Source: Macrocystis pyrifera
Taxonomy: Eukaryota; Sar; Phaeophyceae; Laminariales; Laminariaceae
Direction of reading: 5' to 3'
DNA length: 64,000 bases
Assembly: GCA_031763025.1 (NCBI GenBank)
Contig: JASSKH010000005.1
Coordinates: 8,677,514 to 8,741,513, forward strand
Shown: positions 62,901 to 64,000 of the stretch, one piece after another
Position numbering within the stretch: the first letter of the stretch is position 1
How the letters are laid out: the number at the start of each line of letters is the position of its first letter
Made by a program: the position numbers and the translations under genes
Notes under the pieces: model-generated
Database searches by the model: none
What the model was told of the DNA's origin: nothing
The model's input: the letters and a program-made list of their open reading frames with translations, nothing else

Positions 62901-64000
62901 CAACGGCGGCGCGACCGTGAAAAATCCCGACAGCCTATCGTCCGTGGGGTACCAGGGCGAAACCTGTGTCGACCGCGTCAACGCGACGTCCAACGACGTC
63001 TGCCCCGCCGCCCATTACTGCCCTGCCGGTGAGGGCTTTCGATTCCGAGTGCATAGAAAAGCGGGAGGAGGCTGTGGTCATACCAGGGGGCGACAGTTAT
63101 TTTCTGATTCGAGCTCGCAGATAAAGGGAGGACACTACGTGTGCTTTTTTAGGGGCGAGTTATTTATGATTCGAGTACACACGTAATAGTGAAGAAAGGG
63201 GGACCCGGTACGTTTTTCGGGCGTGTATGTTTTGTTTATGGTTATGAGTACGTACTAAAACGGCAGGAGGGTGCAATTTTGTTTTTAGCGGGGAGGGGGA
63301 GGGGGCGTACTCATTTGTCACTTGCCTTAGTCATTCGACCATTGACCACGCATCCCTTTCGAGACGGAGCACCGTTCCTACTCCTAACGGAGACACCTCC
63401 AACGCTTGGGCGCTCGTTACGTTGTTTCCATGTATATCGGGGGGGGGGGGGGGGGTACTCGACATCACGAATGGCCGCAGTCGTATGACCATAGACCCTC
63501 GCACCCTCGCATCCCTACAATACCGGGACGGAGCACGTCGGGGTTTTATTGATCAGGCAGATATTCATTGCTTGCACCAAGCGCGAAGCGCCTAGAGGTG
63601 CGTGGGGGGGGTGGCTTCGTTGCATGCACCCCCAACAAAAAACACGCAAACGCATACACGGGCGATAGATGCTCTCCAACCAAAACACCTCGGGGGCTCA
63701 CTCGGCTCTCTCCGTTTTCGTTAGACATGCACCACAACCACTGAGCTATCAGTGGTGATGGTGTACATCTAACAAAACACAAAAAAAACAACACTCGAGG
63801 TCTGTCTGGCTGGTAAGCTCGGACCTCGGTTTTTGCCCCCAAGCAAGAAAGGGTTATTTAGTAGTCAGCCTCTCACAACCTTCCTTCGCGCCCTCACCTC
63901 TCGCCTTCCTTGCGCTTCTTTTCCTCGCCCCCCCCCCCGCTCCCTCCCTTCCCGAAACAAAGGGTCGTCCGCTCCGATCCCGTGCCCGCCTGGGACTTCG
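13840..64000 (+). CDS. Giant Calx-beta / GCC2-GCC3 cysteine-rich repeat protein, 37 exons in window, 3'-partial
   Basis: The predicted product is a very large secreted or cell-surface protein. It opens with a signal peptide (MPALFAASPLLLLLIGG, likely cleaved after VSA), followed by two Calx-beta domains that each end in VYDND (exons 2-4), and then dozens of cysteine modules of the form C-x-C-x-A-G-Y-Y-C-P-x-G to the window edge. Calx-beta domains bind calcium in exchangers and adhesion proteins; GCC2/GCC3 modules occur in ephrin receptors, SCUBE and other extracellular proteins, so an extracellular matrix or adhesion role is an inference only. Coding length here is about 8.3 kb, about 2,770 codons, with 36 introns averaging 1.2 kb. 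All junctions use GT-AG and agree in phase once five small indels (exons 2, 10, 15, 18, 35) are allowed for. The gene may be a pseudogene or may contain sequence errors. Confidence 0.85.
15789..16299 (+). CDS. Giant gene exon 2: Calx-beta domain 1 and start of domain 2 (frameshifted)
   Basis: The acceptor is AACATCAG (phase 1); it closes in phase 0 at CAG|GTTCGA. It reads VVLSESTVSVSEGGSNATYT, then WDTEQRVTVTAVDDGEVEA and TARVYDNDEAGVLLSVSTLY, a Calx-beta repeat plus the start of another. Between them a tandem CCATC duplication (15936-15945) shifts the frame by five bases; as sequenced it leads to TGA at 15959-15961. Intron 2 (16300-16822) holds nothing recognisable. Confidence 0.82.
16823..17041 (+). 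CDS. Giant gene exon 3: Calx-beta domain 2, middle
   Basis: 73 codons, phase 0 at both ends, acceptor AAAAAG and donor GAG|GTGCGG. It reads VTASVTSAYLTVSTS to FTSVSWNEAQSITITGAED and VSHTVSS, the usual W-x-x-x-Q-x-I-T-I and H-x-V pattern of Calx-beta. Intron 3 (17042-17513) holds nothing recognisable. Confidence 0.85.
17514..18146 (+). CDS. Giant gene exon 4: end of Calx-beta 2, first GCC modules
   Basis: The largest exon, 211 codons, phase 0 at both ends (CATGTTCAG acceptor, GAG|GTAAGT donor). It begins VSVVVYDNDDG, closing the Calx-beta domain, and then enters cysteine modules such as CASCSPGYYCSG, CPAGYSCSS, CPAGYECSD and CPAGYYCSS, ending CPPGHYCINTNE. Intron 4 (18147-20218) contains a family M element, a palindrome and the satellite ORF insert 19292-20072. 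Confidence 0.92.
18309..18412. mobile_element. Inverted-repeat element family M, copy M2
   Basis: Begins ACGGGGGACCATAGTAAATA and ends with the complementary arrangement CTATAGACCCCCGTAG. It lies in intron 4. Confidence 0.75.
18421..18492. repeat. Palindromic repeat family P, copy P1
   Basis: The arms are CCCCGTTTTGGGGACAAAC and GGTTTGCCCCCAAAAACGGG, followed by ACTGCAGTACT. The short loop contains ATAATTCGAGT. The family recurs through the introns downstream. Confidence 0.75.
19513..20070 (+). CDS. Intronic ORF with four 38-residue repeats (hypothetical, doubtful)
   Basis: 185 codons. A basic N-terminus (GKAKSAYGNKKKNN) is followed by four 38-residue units of the form E-D-D-x-F-D-R-P-x-S-T and V-A-T-R, ending TIS. 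The stop falls inside the right-hand 18-bp direct repeat. Because the satellite unit (114 bp) is a multiple of three, other frames on both strands are open as well, so openness is weak evidence. No family recognised. It could be a nested gene, an ORF of a mobile element or a satellite by-product. Confidence 0.3.
   Translation: MKAIAIPPARGGARKMPGKAKSAYGNKKKNNREDDTFDRPPSTGVPATVATRDVSAENSRPDASFNTAVSEDDAFDRPPSTGVPATVATRDVSAENSRPDASFNTAAREDDAFDRPSSTDVPTAVATRGDPVEHSRSDASFNTAARVDGVFDRPSSTDVPTAVATRGDPVEHSRSDASSNAKTIS
19609..20064 (+). repeat. 114-bp satellite, four units
   Basis: Four adjacent units of 114 bp, each containing TTTTGATAGGCCC near the start and GATGCGAGTTTTAATACTGC near the end (last unit diverged). 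Units 1-2 and units 3-4 form two more closely related pairs. Confidence 0.85.
20219..20554 (+). CDS. Giant gene exon 5: GCC modules
   Basis: 112 codons, phase 0 at both ends (CACCGCCAG acceptor, ACAG|GTGAGA donor). It reads VPTICKAGTVSLGGSTSC, CPAGSSCSNVTAEPETC and CPVGHSCFDPVQLPVECG, ending GYYSSGGQ. Intron 5 (20555-21477) has a long TTA/TTG tract (20590-20700), a family D repeat with a poly-C run, and little else. Confidence 0.9.
20808..20950 (+). repeat. Dispersed repeat family D, copy D1
   Basis: Shares GTAACTCAGA, an internal poly-C run, CATTTTTATCGCGAGAAAA and TTCCCTCGTCG with copies at 52015-52145 and 56038-56170. Confidence 0.6.
21478..21713 (+). CDS. Giant gene exon 6: GCC modules
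   Basis: Phase 0 in, phase 2 out at CCAG|GTCAGA. The acceptor is the last CAG of a (CTG)n tract. It reads VLACSVCEPGSYTDSLHD, CTAGYDCSDPTLG and CPAGSYCTSSFVLPQACDPG. Intron 6 (21714-22493) holds family M copy M3 and a poly-C run near 22323. Confidence 0.88.
22131..22234. mobile_element. Inverted-repeat element family M, copy M3
   Basis: Left end GTACGGGGGACTATAGTAAA, right end CATTTACTATGGTCCCCCGT. It lies in intron 6. Confidence 0.75.
22494..22814 (+). CDS. Giant gene exon 7: GCC modules
   Basis: Phase 2 at both ends (CTCTTCAG acceptor, ACAG|GTACGC donor). It reads GSVNCTVCPGGSSC, CPAGSYCPGPPRDED and CPKGFYCPDASQGPTACPDG. Intron 7 (22815-23417) holds nothing recognisable. Confidence 0.9.
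23418..23940 (+). CDS. Giant gene exon 8: GCC modules
   Basis: Phase 2 in, phase 0 out (TATAACAG acceptor, TCC|GTGAGT donor). It holds about five modules, including CTAGNYCPSAAMPEQAC, CPPGYYCPNTQAAEFYEC, CSPGFYCPLTT and CPAGFYCPFTTS. Intron 8 (23941-25817) holds palindrome P2 and poly-C-tailed repeats B1 and A2. Confidence 0.92.
24868..24985. repeat. Palindromic repeat family P, copy P2 (within a longer inverted block)
   Basis: TATGGGACCCTAGCCCCTTT at the left and AAAGGGCTATGGGACCCTAG at the right enclose the family core GGTTTGTCCCTAAAACGGGA and TTGCAGTAC. Confidence 0.65.
25505..25651 (+). repeat. Poly-C-tailed repeat family B, copy B1
   Basis: About 140 bp with GGAAACAACGTAATAAGCGC, GGAACGGTGCTCCGTCTCG and ACAAATGAGTAC, then a run of C. 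Family B shares only the GAGTAC plus poly-C end with family A. Confidence 0.65.
25653..25800 (+). repeat. Poly-C-tailed repeat family A, copy A2 (5'-truncated)
   Basis: Starts at GGTGCAAGCAAACGTCTGCC directly after the C tail of B1, contains GCATTGTAGGGATGCGAGG, and ends in ATGAGTG with C-rich tail. Confidence 0.7.
25818..26002 (+). CDS. Giant gene exon 9: GCC modules
   Basis: Phase 0 in, phase 2 out (ACATCTCAG acceptor, GCAG|GTAGGC donor). It reads ATISECAEGSFSLGAQSSC, CEAGYYCPYLDSDES and CPAGSMC. Intron 9 (26003-27180) holds poly-G (26168-26190), poly-C (26471-26490), a short TA run and repeat A3. Confidence 0.88.
26822..27040 (+). repeat. Poly-C-tailed repeat family A, copy A3
   Basis: Contains CAAGCGGTTCTTAGAAGAAT, CTTCGCGCTTGGTTGCAACC, GCATTGTAGGGATGCAAGGG, CCATGCATGAC and then AGTAC plus C-rich tail. 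Confidence 0.72.
27181..27325 (+). CDS. Giant gene exon 10: GCC module (frameshifted)
   Basis: Acceptor CCGCAACAG, phase 2; donor CTACAG|GTATAG. It reads STATADTDPCGEGYYSLLG and CPAGYRCPQTDDDPISCDP. After CDP the frame gives RLLQ; with four rather than five C at 27310-27314 it gives GYYS and closes in phase 2, as exon 11 requires. Intron 10 (27326-28944) holds a GGA-rich tract (27661-27770) and repeat A4. Confidence 0.82.
28758..28856 (+). repeat. Poly-C-tailed repeat family A, copy A4 (short)
   Basis: Contains TAGGGATGCGAGGGTCTATG and GTCATACGACCACAGCCATG followed by GAGCACG and C-rich tail. Confidence 0.65.
28945..29192 (+). CDS. Giant gene exon 11: GCC modules
   Basis: Acceptor GCGATAG (phase 2); donor TACG|GTGAGA (phase 1). 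It reads TSASVNCTSCPAGYFCDN, CQPGYRCPEASVSA and CPEGTYCNPARTLLECPAG. Intron 11 (29193-30587) carries clusters of GGGTACCC-type words (29450-29475, 29890-29925, 30060-30200). Confidence 0.88.
29450..30200. repeat. GGGTACCC-rich palindromic patches
   Basis: The words GGGTACCC and CCGGGTACCCG recur in three patches (29450-29475, 29885-29925, 30070-30195), often preceded by CGGGCGGGTACCC. No coding potential. Confidence 0.55.
30588..30794 (+). CDS. Giant gene exon 12: GCC modules
   Basis: Phase 1 at both ends (TTTATTAG acceptor, TGCAG|GTGAAT donor). It reads NVTAAASLEEGCQSC, CTEGYYCTDTGNTLATRKIC and CPAGYYCPVGSSSPSAC. Intron 12 (30795-32459) holds palindrome P3 and, just before exon 13, a tandem duplication of the acceptor. 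Confidence 0.9.
31026..31118. repeat. Palindromic repeat family P, copy P3
   Basis: Contains CTTTGGGGACGAAACACTTG, GAATTAGAATGG, TTTGTCCCTAGATCGGGACT and GCAGTACT. Confidence 0.65.
32330..32470 (+). repeat. 70-bp tandem duplication spanning the exon 13 acceptor
   Basis: CTGCCTCCCAAACAAATCCT, then GGGATATxATACGTCTCTTC and AGAATGTG, occurs twice, 70 bp apart. The right copy supplies the real acceptor (exon starts 32460); the left copy has an identical decoy AG at 32388-32389. Confidence 0.85.
32460..32790 (+). CDS. Giant gene exon 13: GCC modules
   Basis: Phase 1 in (CTCTTCAG acceptor), phase 2 out (ACCCA|GTGAGT). It reads ECAAGYYCTSGSSSSTSSVC, CPAGNYCPARTPSSTSYPC and CTVGAYCPQGSTAPTSC, ending CPSTGMWEMTTQ. 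Intron 13 (32791-33220) holds only a CCCAC-rich patch. Confidence 0.9.
33221..33331 (+). CDS. Giant gene exon 14: GCC module
   Basis: Phase 2 at both ends (CCGATTAG acceptor, TGCAC|GTGAGT donor). It reads CGMGSYCPEGTSYRTQYAC and DAGTYTDSTNLTHTNQC. Intron 14 (33332-34586) has an A-run (33620-33643) and TACCWGGTA words at 33608 and 33944. Confidence 0.88.
34587..34939 (+). CDS. Giant gene exon 15: GCC modules (frameshifted)
   Basis: Phase 2 in (ACGGCAG acceptor), phase 2 out (CCCGG|GTGAGG) after correction. It reads MCPERKNCPLGSSSVDWSDC, CGAGYYCPAGTPSGTSYPC and CQAGYYCPLS. A (CT)4 at 34835-34842 puts the rest out of frame; with (CT)3 it continues STGSATDYPCPAGTFSNST to CEDCPPG. Intron 15 (34940-36888) holds a 12-bp minisatellite, family M copy M4 and a 278-bp tandem duplication. 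Confidence 0.85.
35215..35455 (+). repeat. 12-bp minisatellite, about 20 units
   Basis: Degenerate units of the form TCGGGTAGTTCC. Because the unit is a multiple of three, both strands are open (Ser-Gly-rich on plus, Thr/Gly/Gln/Arg-rich on minus). Confidence 0.85.
35821..35930. mobile_element. Inverted-repeat element family M, copy M4
   Basis: Left end ATTACGGGGGTCCATAGTTA, right end TTAACTACGGACCCCCGTAA, with an AT-rich centre that resembles M1 closely. Confidence 0.78.
36001..36551 (+). repeat. 278-bp tandem duplication
   Basis: The block starting GGCATGCAATATTCAGGGCG at 36001 recurs at 36279 with only about one difference seen (AGGAGGG against AGGGGGG). It lies in intron 15. The duplicated short frames are not accepted as genes. 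Confidence 0.88.
36889..36964 (+). CDS. Giant gene exon 16: GCC module
   Basis: Phase 2 in (CTCCTCAG acceptor), phase 0 out (GAG|GTAAGC). It reads YYCAEASTTTEPCPAGRYS and PYNATE. Intron 16 (36965-38232) holds a GACCCGACC-rich patch and repeat A5. Confidence 0.88.
37385..37530. repeat. GACCCGACC-rich palindromic patch
   Basis: Repeated CGACCCGA / TCGGGTCG words occur on both strands, including CGGATCCGATCCG. No coding potential. Confidence 0.5.
37600..37865 (-). repeat. Poly-C-tailed repeat family A, copy A5 (near full length)
   Basis: On the minus strand it runs from CATATGCAAGTCCGCCTCAC through CTTCGCGCTTGGTGCAAGC and GCATTGTAGGGATGCGAGG to GAGTACA and C-rich runs (G-rich on plus at 37603-37620). 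Confidence 0.78.
38233..38326 (+). CDS. Giant gene exon 17: GCC module
   Basis: Phase 0 in, phase 1 out (GAACAG|GTGGGT). The acceptor AG ends a CA dinucleotide run. It reads DAGPGAFPSCTSCPAGSYC and EESSVEPVPCGT. Intron 17 (38327-38738) holds a TACCWGGTA word at 38579 and nothing else. Confidence 0.85.
38739..38923 (+). CDS. Giant gene exon 18: GCC module (frameshifted)
   Basis: Phase 1 in (CCTGATAG acceptor), phase 1 out (CCAG|GTAATG) after correction. It reads LYSDEGADNCTVCEVGYYC and GSNETTALAMLTGG. The G7 run at 38837-38843 is one G short (or two too many); beyond it the other frame reads GTWSSSSDDAGMCFNGTFC and AAGMNRAP. As sequenced it reaches a TGA. Intron 18 (38924-39599) holds repeat A6 and a pyrimidine-rich minisatellite. 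Confidence 0.82.
39132..39345 (+). repeat. Poly-C-tailed repeat family A, copy A6 (diverged)
   Basis: Contains CACAAGCGGTTCTTAGAGTA, TTCGCGCTTGGTGCAAGCAA and ACGGCCATGCATGAC, then ATGAGTACT and a C-rich but interrupted tail. Confidence 0.68.
39370..39585 (+). repeat. Pyrimidine-rich minisatellite (about 13-14-bp units)
   Basis: Degenerate CCAACCATCTTAT-type units fill the end of intron 18 and may serve as the polypyrimidine tract of exon 19. Confidence 0.65.
39600..39823 (+). CDS. Giant gene exon 19: GCC modules
   Basis: Phase 1 in (GAGGGTAG acceptor; a second AG at 39623 would also keep phase), phase 0 out (CAGCAG|GTGGGC). It reads DSCVAGYYCPAGATAPFAC, CPSGTYNPHEGMDDEGDC and CAAGYYCPAGSTGPQQ. 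Intron 19 (39824-40424) holds a poly-G run and one decoy frame near 40210. Confidence 0.85.
40425..40566 (+). CDS. Giant gene exon 20: GCC modules
   Basis: Phase 0 in (CGTGACAG acceptor), phase 1 out (ACCG|GTGAGA). It reads VPCPERYYRSSEGAASQDDC and CVSGGYCLSGSMEPVDC. Joining exon 19 directly gives the expected TGPQQVPCPERYY. Intron 20 (40567-41274) holds nothing beyond two TACCWGGTA words. Confidence 0.88.
41275..41514 (+). CDS. Giant gene exon 21: GCC modules
   Basis: Phase 1 at both ends (AAACAAACAG acceptor, CCTG|GTAAGT donor). It reads VSESEPCPLGTYGNTTG, CDPGYYCDQRGLTTPAGLC and CDPGYYCLDGSYTSAPN. The 50 bases before the acceptor are almost free of T. Intron 21 (41515-42768) holds nothing recognised. 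Confidence 0.88.
42769..43052 (+). CDS. Giant gene exon 22: GCC modules
   Basis: Phase 1 in (TTTGGCAG acceptor), phase 0 out (ACGAG|GTGAGG). It reads GGYCPIGSSYPQPCPAGTYN, CPPGFYCSGTSNPSPTGGC and CLPGFYCTGGASTSTQN. Intron 22 (43053-44175) holds a GGA-rich tract (43425-43505) and a degenerate palindrome near 43120-43200. Confidence 0.9.
44176..44372 (+). CDS. Giant gene exon 23: GCC modules
   Basis: Phase 0 in (CATACAG acceptor), phase 2 out (GGAAA|GTGAGA). It reads VGQNSCLDCLAGYYCPDSAS, CPEGQYCPEGSDVPNLC and CPAGTYSPSQGLYNESQC. Intron 23 (44373-45566) holds a 40-bp triple tandem repeat. Confidence 0.9.
44475..44594 (+). repeat. 40-bp tandem repeat, three perfect units
   Basis: Three successive identical units beginning CTACAGTACCACGAAGGTTA and ending AAAGCACACA, with at most a terminal mismatch. 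Confidence 0.9.
45567..45756 (+). CDS. Giant gene exon 24: GCC modules
   Basis: Phase 2 in (AAAAACAG acceptor), phase 0 out (GCTGAG|GTGAGC). It contains no ATG and was found only by reading the frame: YCNSNGLTAITGSCEAGYYC, CTAGHYCEEGSAWPDPC, PIGTYHGAE. Intron 24 (45757-46943) holds diverged ~95-bp repeats (45800-46140) and an 18-bp tandem repeat. Confidence 0.88.
45800..46140 (+). repeat. Diverged ~95-bp tandem units
   Basis: Units share AGATGATCG or AGATGACCG, GCTCG and a T-rich stretch ending in CAG (for example TTTTTGCAGATGATCGTGCT), so each resembles a weak splice acceptor. Confidence 0.5.
46845..46943 (+). repeat. 18-bp tandem repeat running into the exon 25 acceptor
   Basis: Units of the form AACAATGGTTGGCTAACA are followed by AAC and GAC triplets. 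The last CAACAG is the splice acceptor. Confidence 0.75.
46944..47211 (+). CDS. Giant gene exon 25: GCC modules
   Basis: Phase 0 in (ACAACAACAG acceptor), phase 1 out (ACCGG|GTAAGA). It reads GNDGDVWYNDTVTGVPY, CTLCPATSACNSTGLSAP and CPAGHYCPTGTADPVTC. Intron 25 (47212-49522) holds poly-G, repeat A7, palindrome P4 and a (CAG)n run near 48880. Confidence 0.87.
47625..47880 (+). repeat. Poly-C-tailed repeat family A, copy A7 (near full length)
   Basis: Runs from GAAGCTGTCATCCACATGCA through CACAAGCGGTTCTTAGTAGG and GCATTGCAGGGATGCGAGGG to ATCGAGTAC and about 20 C. Confidence 0.8.
48468..48556. repeat. Palindromic repeat family P, copy P4
   Basis: Arms CCAGTCCCGTTTTGGGGACA and TGCCCCCAAAACGGGACTGC, a near-perfect inverted pair with AGAATTTGAGT in the loop. 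Confidence 0.8.
49523..49675 (+). CDS. Giant gene exon 26: GCC modules
   Basis: Phase 1 at both ends (CAAAAAAG acceptor, CTCCG|GTGAGC donor). It reads TFMNNTGAAECFECPERYYC, DGSTPRGYADCPVGHYC and PAGTGASYVDCPS. Intron 26 (49676-51296) holds GGGTTGTGTT repeats, two tRNA-like elements and palindrome P5. Confidence 0.88.
49700..49870 (+). repeat. GGGTTGTGTT-rich repeat with a ~72-bp duplicated unit
   Basis: CAGGAATATTTTTCTCCTCT (49714) and CAGGAATATTTTCTCCTTTC (49783) mark two units of about 70 bp with TTGGGT-rich tails. Confidence 0.6.
50395..50530 (-). mobile_element. tRNA-like SINE, copy 1
   Basis: The minus strand has an A-box-like TAGCTCAATAGGTA at 50457-50470 and shares CTGGGCTGAGTAATCGATCG and CCTATAGC with copy 2. 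Its B box is degenerate. Confidence 0.45.
50650..50805 (-). mobile_element. tRNA-like SINE, copy 2
   Basis: The minus strand has an A-box-like TAGCCCAGTAGATA (50729-50742) and a consensus B box GGTTCGAATC (50687-50696), spaced as in a tRNA. A proper tRNA cloverleaf and anticodon arm could not be drawn, so it is called tRNA-derived rather than a tRNA gene. Confidence 0.55.
50935..51090. repeat. Palindromic repeat family P, copy P5 (one full, one partial)
   Basis: A partial unit (AGTTCCAAGTAATTTTCCCT) is followed by a full one with GAGTCCCGTTTTGGGGACAA and GGGGACTGCAGTCCTGAAAG. Confidence 0.72.
51297..51436 (+). CDS. Giant gene exon 27: GCC modules
   Basis: Phase 1 in (CCAAACAG acceptor), phase 0 out (TCACAG|GTAGCT). 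It reads TFSAQTGLASADECTEC, CTAGMYCASTGLTAPEAAC and NAGYYCPSGSQ. Intron 27 (51437-52312) holds repeats A8 and D2. Confidence 0.88.
51590..51730 (-). repeat. Poly-C-tailed repeat family A, copy A8
   Basis: The minus strand carries CGCCTGGTCGGTGAAAACCC, GGGGGTCTATGACC and GCAGTATATCGAGTACC followed by C-rich runs. Confidence 0.7.
52015..52145 (+). repeat. Dispersed repeat family D, copy D2
   Basis: GTAACTCAGATTCAGGGTCG, a C-rich run, and TTCTTCCCTCGTCGA, as in D1 and D3. Confidence 0.58.
52313..52447 (+). CDS. Giant gene exon 28: GCC module
   Basis: 45 codons, phase 0 at both ends (CGCGGCAG acceptor, GAAGAG|GTGTGT donor). It reads DANGANSTVTEHICPGGRYC, AAGVGSPSLCPVGTYNPAE and ends LAEE. The AG at 52336-52337 does not keep phase. 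Intron 28 (52448-53686) holds element M5, a GA run and ACCCCA-rich patches. Confidence 0.83.
52687..52788. mobile_element. Inverted-repeat element family M, copy M5 (left end diverged)
   Basis: Left end TGGGGGGCCTTAGTAAATAC, right end TATTTACTATGGTCCCCCGT, with the same AT-rich core as M2 (ACCAAATATTGTTAGTAAAA). Confidence 0.72.
53687..54012 (+). CDS. Giant gene exon 29: GCC modules
   Basis: Phase 0 in (TCAACCAG acceptor), phase 2 out (GCTGG|GTAAGT). It reads DCVACSSGQYCETTGLLSPT, CSSGYYCKRGVTGPTPTSG and CPPGFFCEANSSTYTDSPC. Intron 29 (54013-54395) holds repeat A9. Confidence 0.9.
54045..54205 (-). repeat. Poly-C-tailed repeat family A, copy A9
   Basis: The minus strand carries GTCTGCCTGGTCGGCGAAAA, GCATTGTAGGGATGCGAGGG, GTGCATGAGGTCGAGTACA and C-rich runs. 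Confidence 0.72.
54396..54551 (+). CDS. Giant gene exon 30: GCC module
   Basis: Phase 2 at both ends (ATAACAG acceptor, GGAAG|GTGAGA donor). It reads YYCLEGTRYANEYPCPPGTY, ANTTATTSLSNC and AGSYVVGSASLEISG. Intron 30 (54552-57609) holds the TATG satellite, D3, palindromes P6-P7 and A10. Confidence 0.88.
54698..55793 (+). repeat. Uninterrupted (GTAT)n microsatellite, about 273 units
   Basis: Roughly 1.09 kb of perfect tetranucleotide repeat, followed by two copies of GAGTAGGACATTAGCGCAAT separated by a few more GTAT units. The long M-Y-V-C open frames here are artefacts of the repeat. Confidence 0.97.
56038..56170 (+). repeat. Dispersed repeat family D, copy D3
   Basis: GTAACTCAGATCCGGGATGA, a C-rich run, CTTCATTTTTATCGCGAGAA and TTCTTCCCTCGTCGA. 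Confidence 0.62.
56515..56640. repeat. Palindromic repeat family P, copy P6
   Basis: GCAGTCCTGCTTTGGAGGAC, then TTCTAAGTAGTCTG, then CACCCCAAAACGGGACTGCA. Confidence 0.62.
56800..56930. repeat. Palindromic repeat family P, copy P7
   Basis: CTGCGGTCCCGTTTTGGGAG, ACAAACTACCTGGAATTTGA and GTTCGTCCCCAGAACGGGAC, plus a partial second unit. Confidence 0.72.
57045..57150 (-). repeat. Poly-C-tailed repeat family A, copy A10 (no tail seen)
   Basis: The minus strand carries GTCTGCCTGGTAGGTGAAAA, GCATTGTAGGGATGATGCGA and CGGCCATGCATAGC. The GAGTAC and C tail are missing. Confidence 0.6.
57610..57695 (+). CDS. Giant gene exon 31: GCC module
   Basis: Phase 2 in (GCATGCAG acceptor), phase 1 out (AAACAG|GTATCT). 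It reads CDEGFYCSGGSSSATPFC and NETTNGECQT. Intron 31 (57696-58744) holds a diverged intronic duplication (around 58190-58310 and 58430-58560, both with CAATGTGCAGCATG). Confidence 0.83.
58745..58878 (+). CDS. Giant gene exon 32: GCC modules
   Basis: Phase 1 in (CTGTGCAG acceptor), phase 0 out (ACGCAG|GTTTGT). It reads GPCVAGQYCPAGSPYPQAC, CPGGSYCADSSGAVTGEC and YEGHYCTQ. It has no supporting ATG frame of its own. Intron 32 (58879-59657) holds a ~91-bp repeat and a poly-C tract. Confidence 0.86.
58940..59330 (+). repeat. ~91-bp repeat, two adjacent units and one distant
   Basis: GACTCGCAGGCCAACCTTAC and AGTATTACGCCCATTCGTTC recur at about 58970 and 59050, and more weakly at 59265. Confidence 0.7.
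59468..59573 (+). repeat. Poly-C tract with few interruptions (about 105 bp)
   Basis: Almost pure C with scattered T, the longest such tract in the window. It gives proline-rich or glycine-rich shadow frames. Confidence 0.95.
59658..59907 (+). CDS. Giant gene exon 33: GCC modules (tandem donors)
   Basis: Phase 0 in (TCTCAAG acceptor), phase 1 out. It reads GSWTPAPQNASDANGEVGDV, CPPGFYCAAGSVAPRGC and CPAGFYCPAG. A 15-bp near-duplication offers two donors, GCAG|GTGATG after 59907 and GCAG|GTGATA after 59922, which differ by five codons (DAPAG). Intron 33 (59908-61360) holds poly-G, B2 and A11. Confidence 0.87.
59990..60150 (-). repeat. Poly-C-tailed repeat family B, copy B2 (two partial units)
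   Basis: The minus strand has ATGCGTGGTCAATGGTCAAA, ACAAATGAGTACGTCAC and then poly-C (poly-G on plus at 59949-59997), preceded by a second partial unit. Confidence 0.62.
60160..60375 (-). repeat. Poly-C-tailed repeat family A, copy A11
   Basis: The minus strand has CATACGCAGGAAAATCCGCC, TTCGCGCTTGGTGCAAGCAA, GCATCGTAGGGATGCGAGGG and CCATGCATGACAGCGTGTAC followed by a short C run. Confidence 0.7.
61361..61493 (+). CDS. Giant gene exon 34: GCC module
   Basis: Phase 1 in (GATGCGCAG acceptor), phase 2 out (GAGAG|GTGAGA). It reads TAEATLQCGTGEACLASSWE, PAACDAGTYQTLTGQETC and ADCPE. The AG just before TGC at 61382 would not keep phase. Intron 34 (61494-62039) starts with a GACA-rich patch and holds nothing else. 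Confidence 0.84.
62040..62199 (+). CDS. Giant gene exon 35: GCC modules (frameshifted)
   Basis: Phase 2 in (GCGCGGCAG acceptor), phase 1 out (CCCCAG|GTATGG) after correction. It reads FYCASGTGDPTDCPVGSYCP. One base is then missing at about 62100-62101 (CCCG-CTGG); the other frame continues AGTTLGTQYLCPAGTFGNAT to CSACTP. Intron 35 (62200-62836) holds nothing recognised. Confidence 0.83.
62837..63028 (+). CDS. Giant gene exon 36: GCC modules
   Basis: Phase 1 at both ends (ACTCGCAG acceptor, TGCCG|GTGAGG donor). It reads SYCGEAGLNSPTGLCQEG, YYCNGGATVKNPDSLSSVG and CPAAHYCPAG. Intron 36 (63029-63962) holds B3, A12 and a hairpin near 63718-63772. Confidence 0.88.
63285..63435 (-). repeat. Poly-C-tailed repeat family B, copy B3
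   Basis: The minus strand starts GGAAACAACGTAACGAGCGC, contains GGAACGGTGCTCCGTCTCGA and ends GACAAATGAGTACGCCCCC with a C-rich tail. Confidence 0.68.
63437..63600 (-). repeat. Poly-C-tailed repeat family A, copy A12
   Basis: The minus strand has CTTCGCGCTTGGTGCAAGCA, CCGGTATTGTAGGGATGCGA and GATGTCGAGTACC plus a C run of about 17. Confidence 0.74.
63963..64000 (+). CDS. Giant gene exon 37 (cut by window edge)
   Basis: The acceptor is GAAACAAAG after a C-rich tract, phase 1. It reads SSAPIPCPPGTS to the end of the window, continuing the module of exon 36 (CPAG then SSAPIPCPPGT), so the gene extends further right. Confidence 0.75.
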
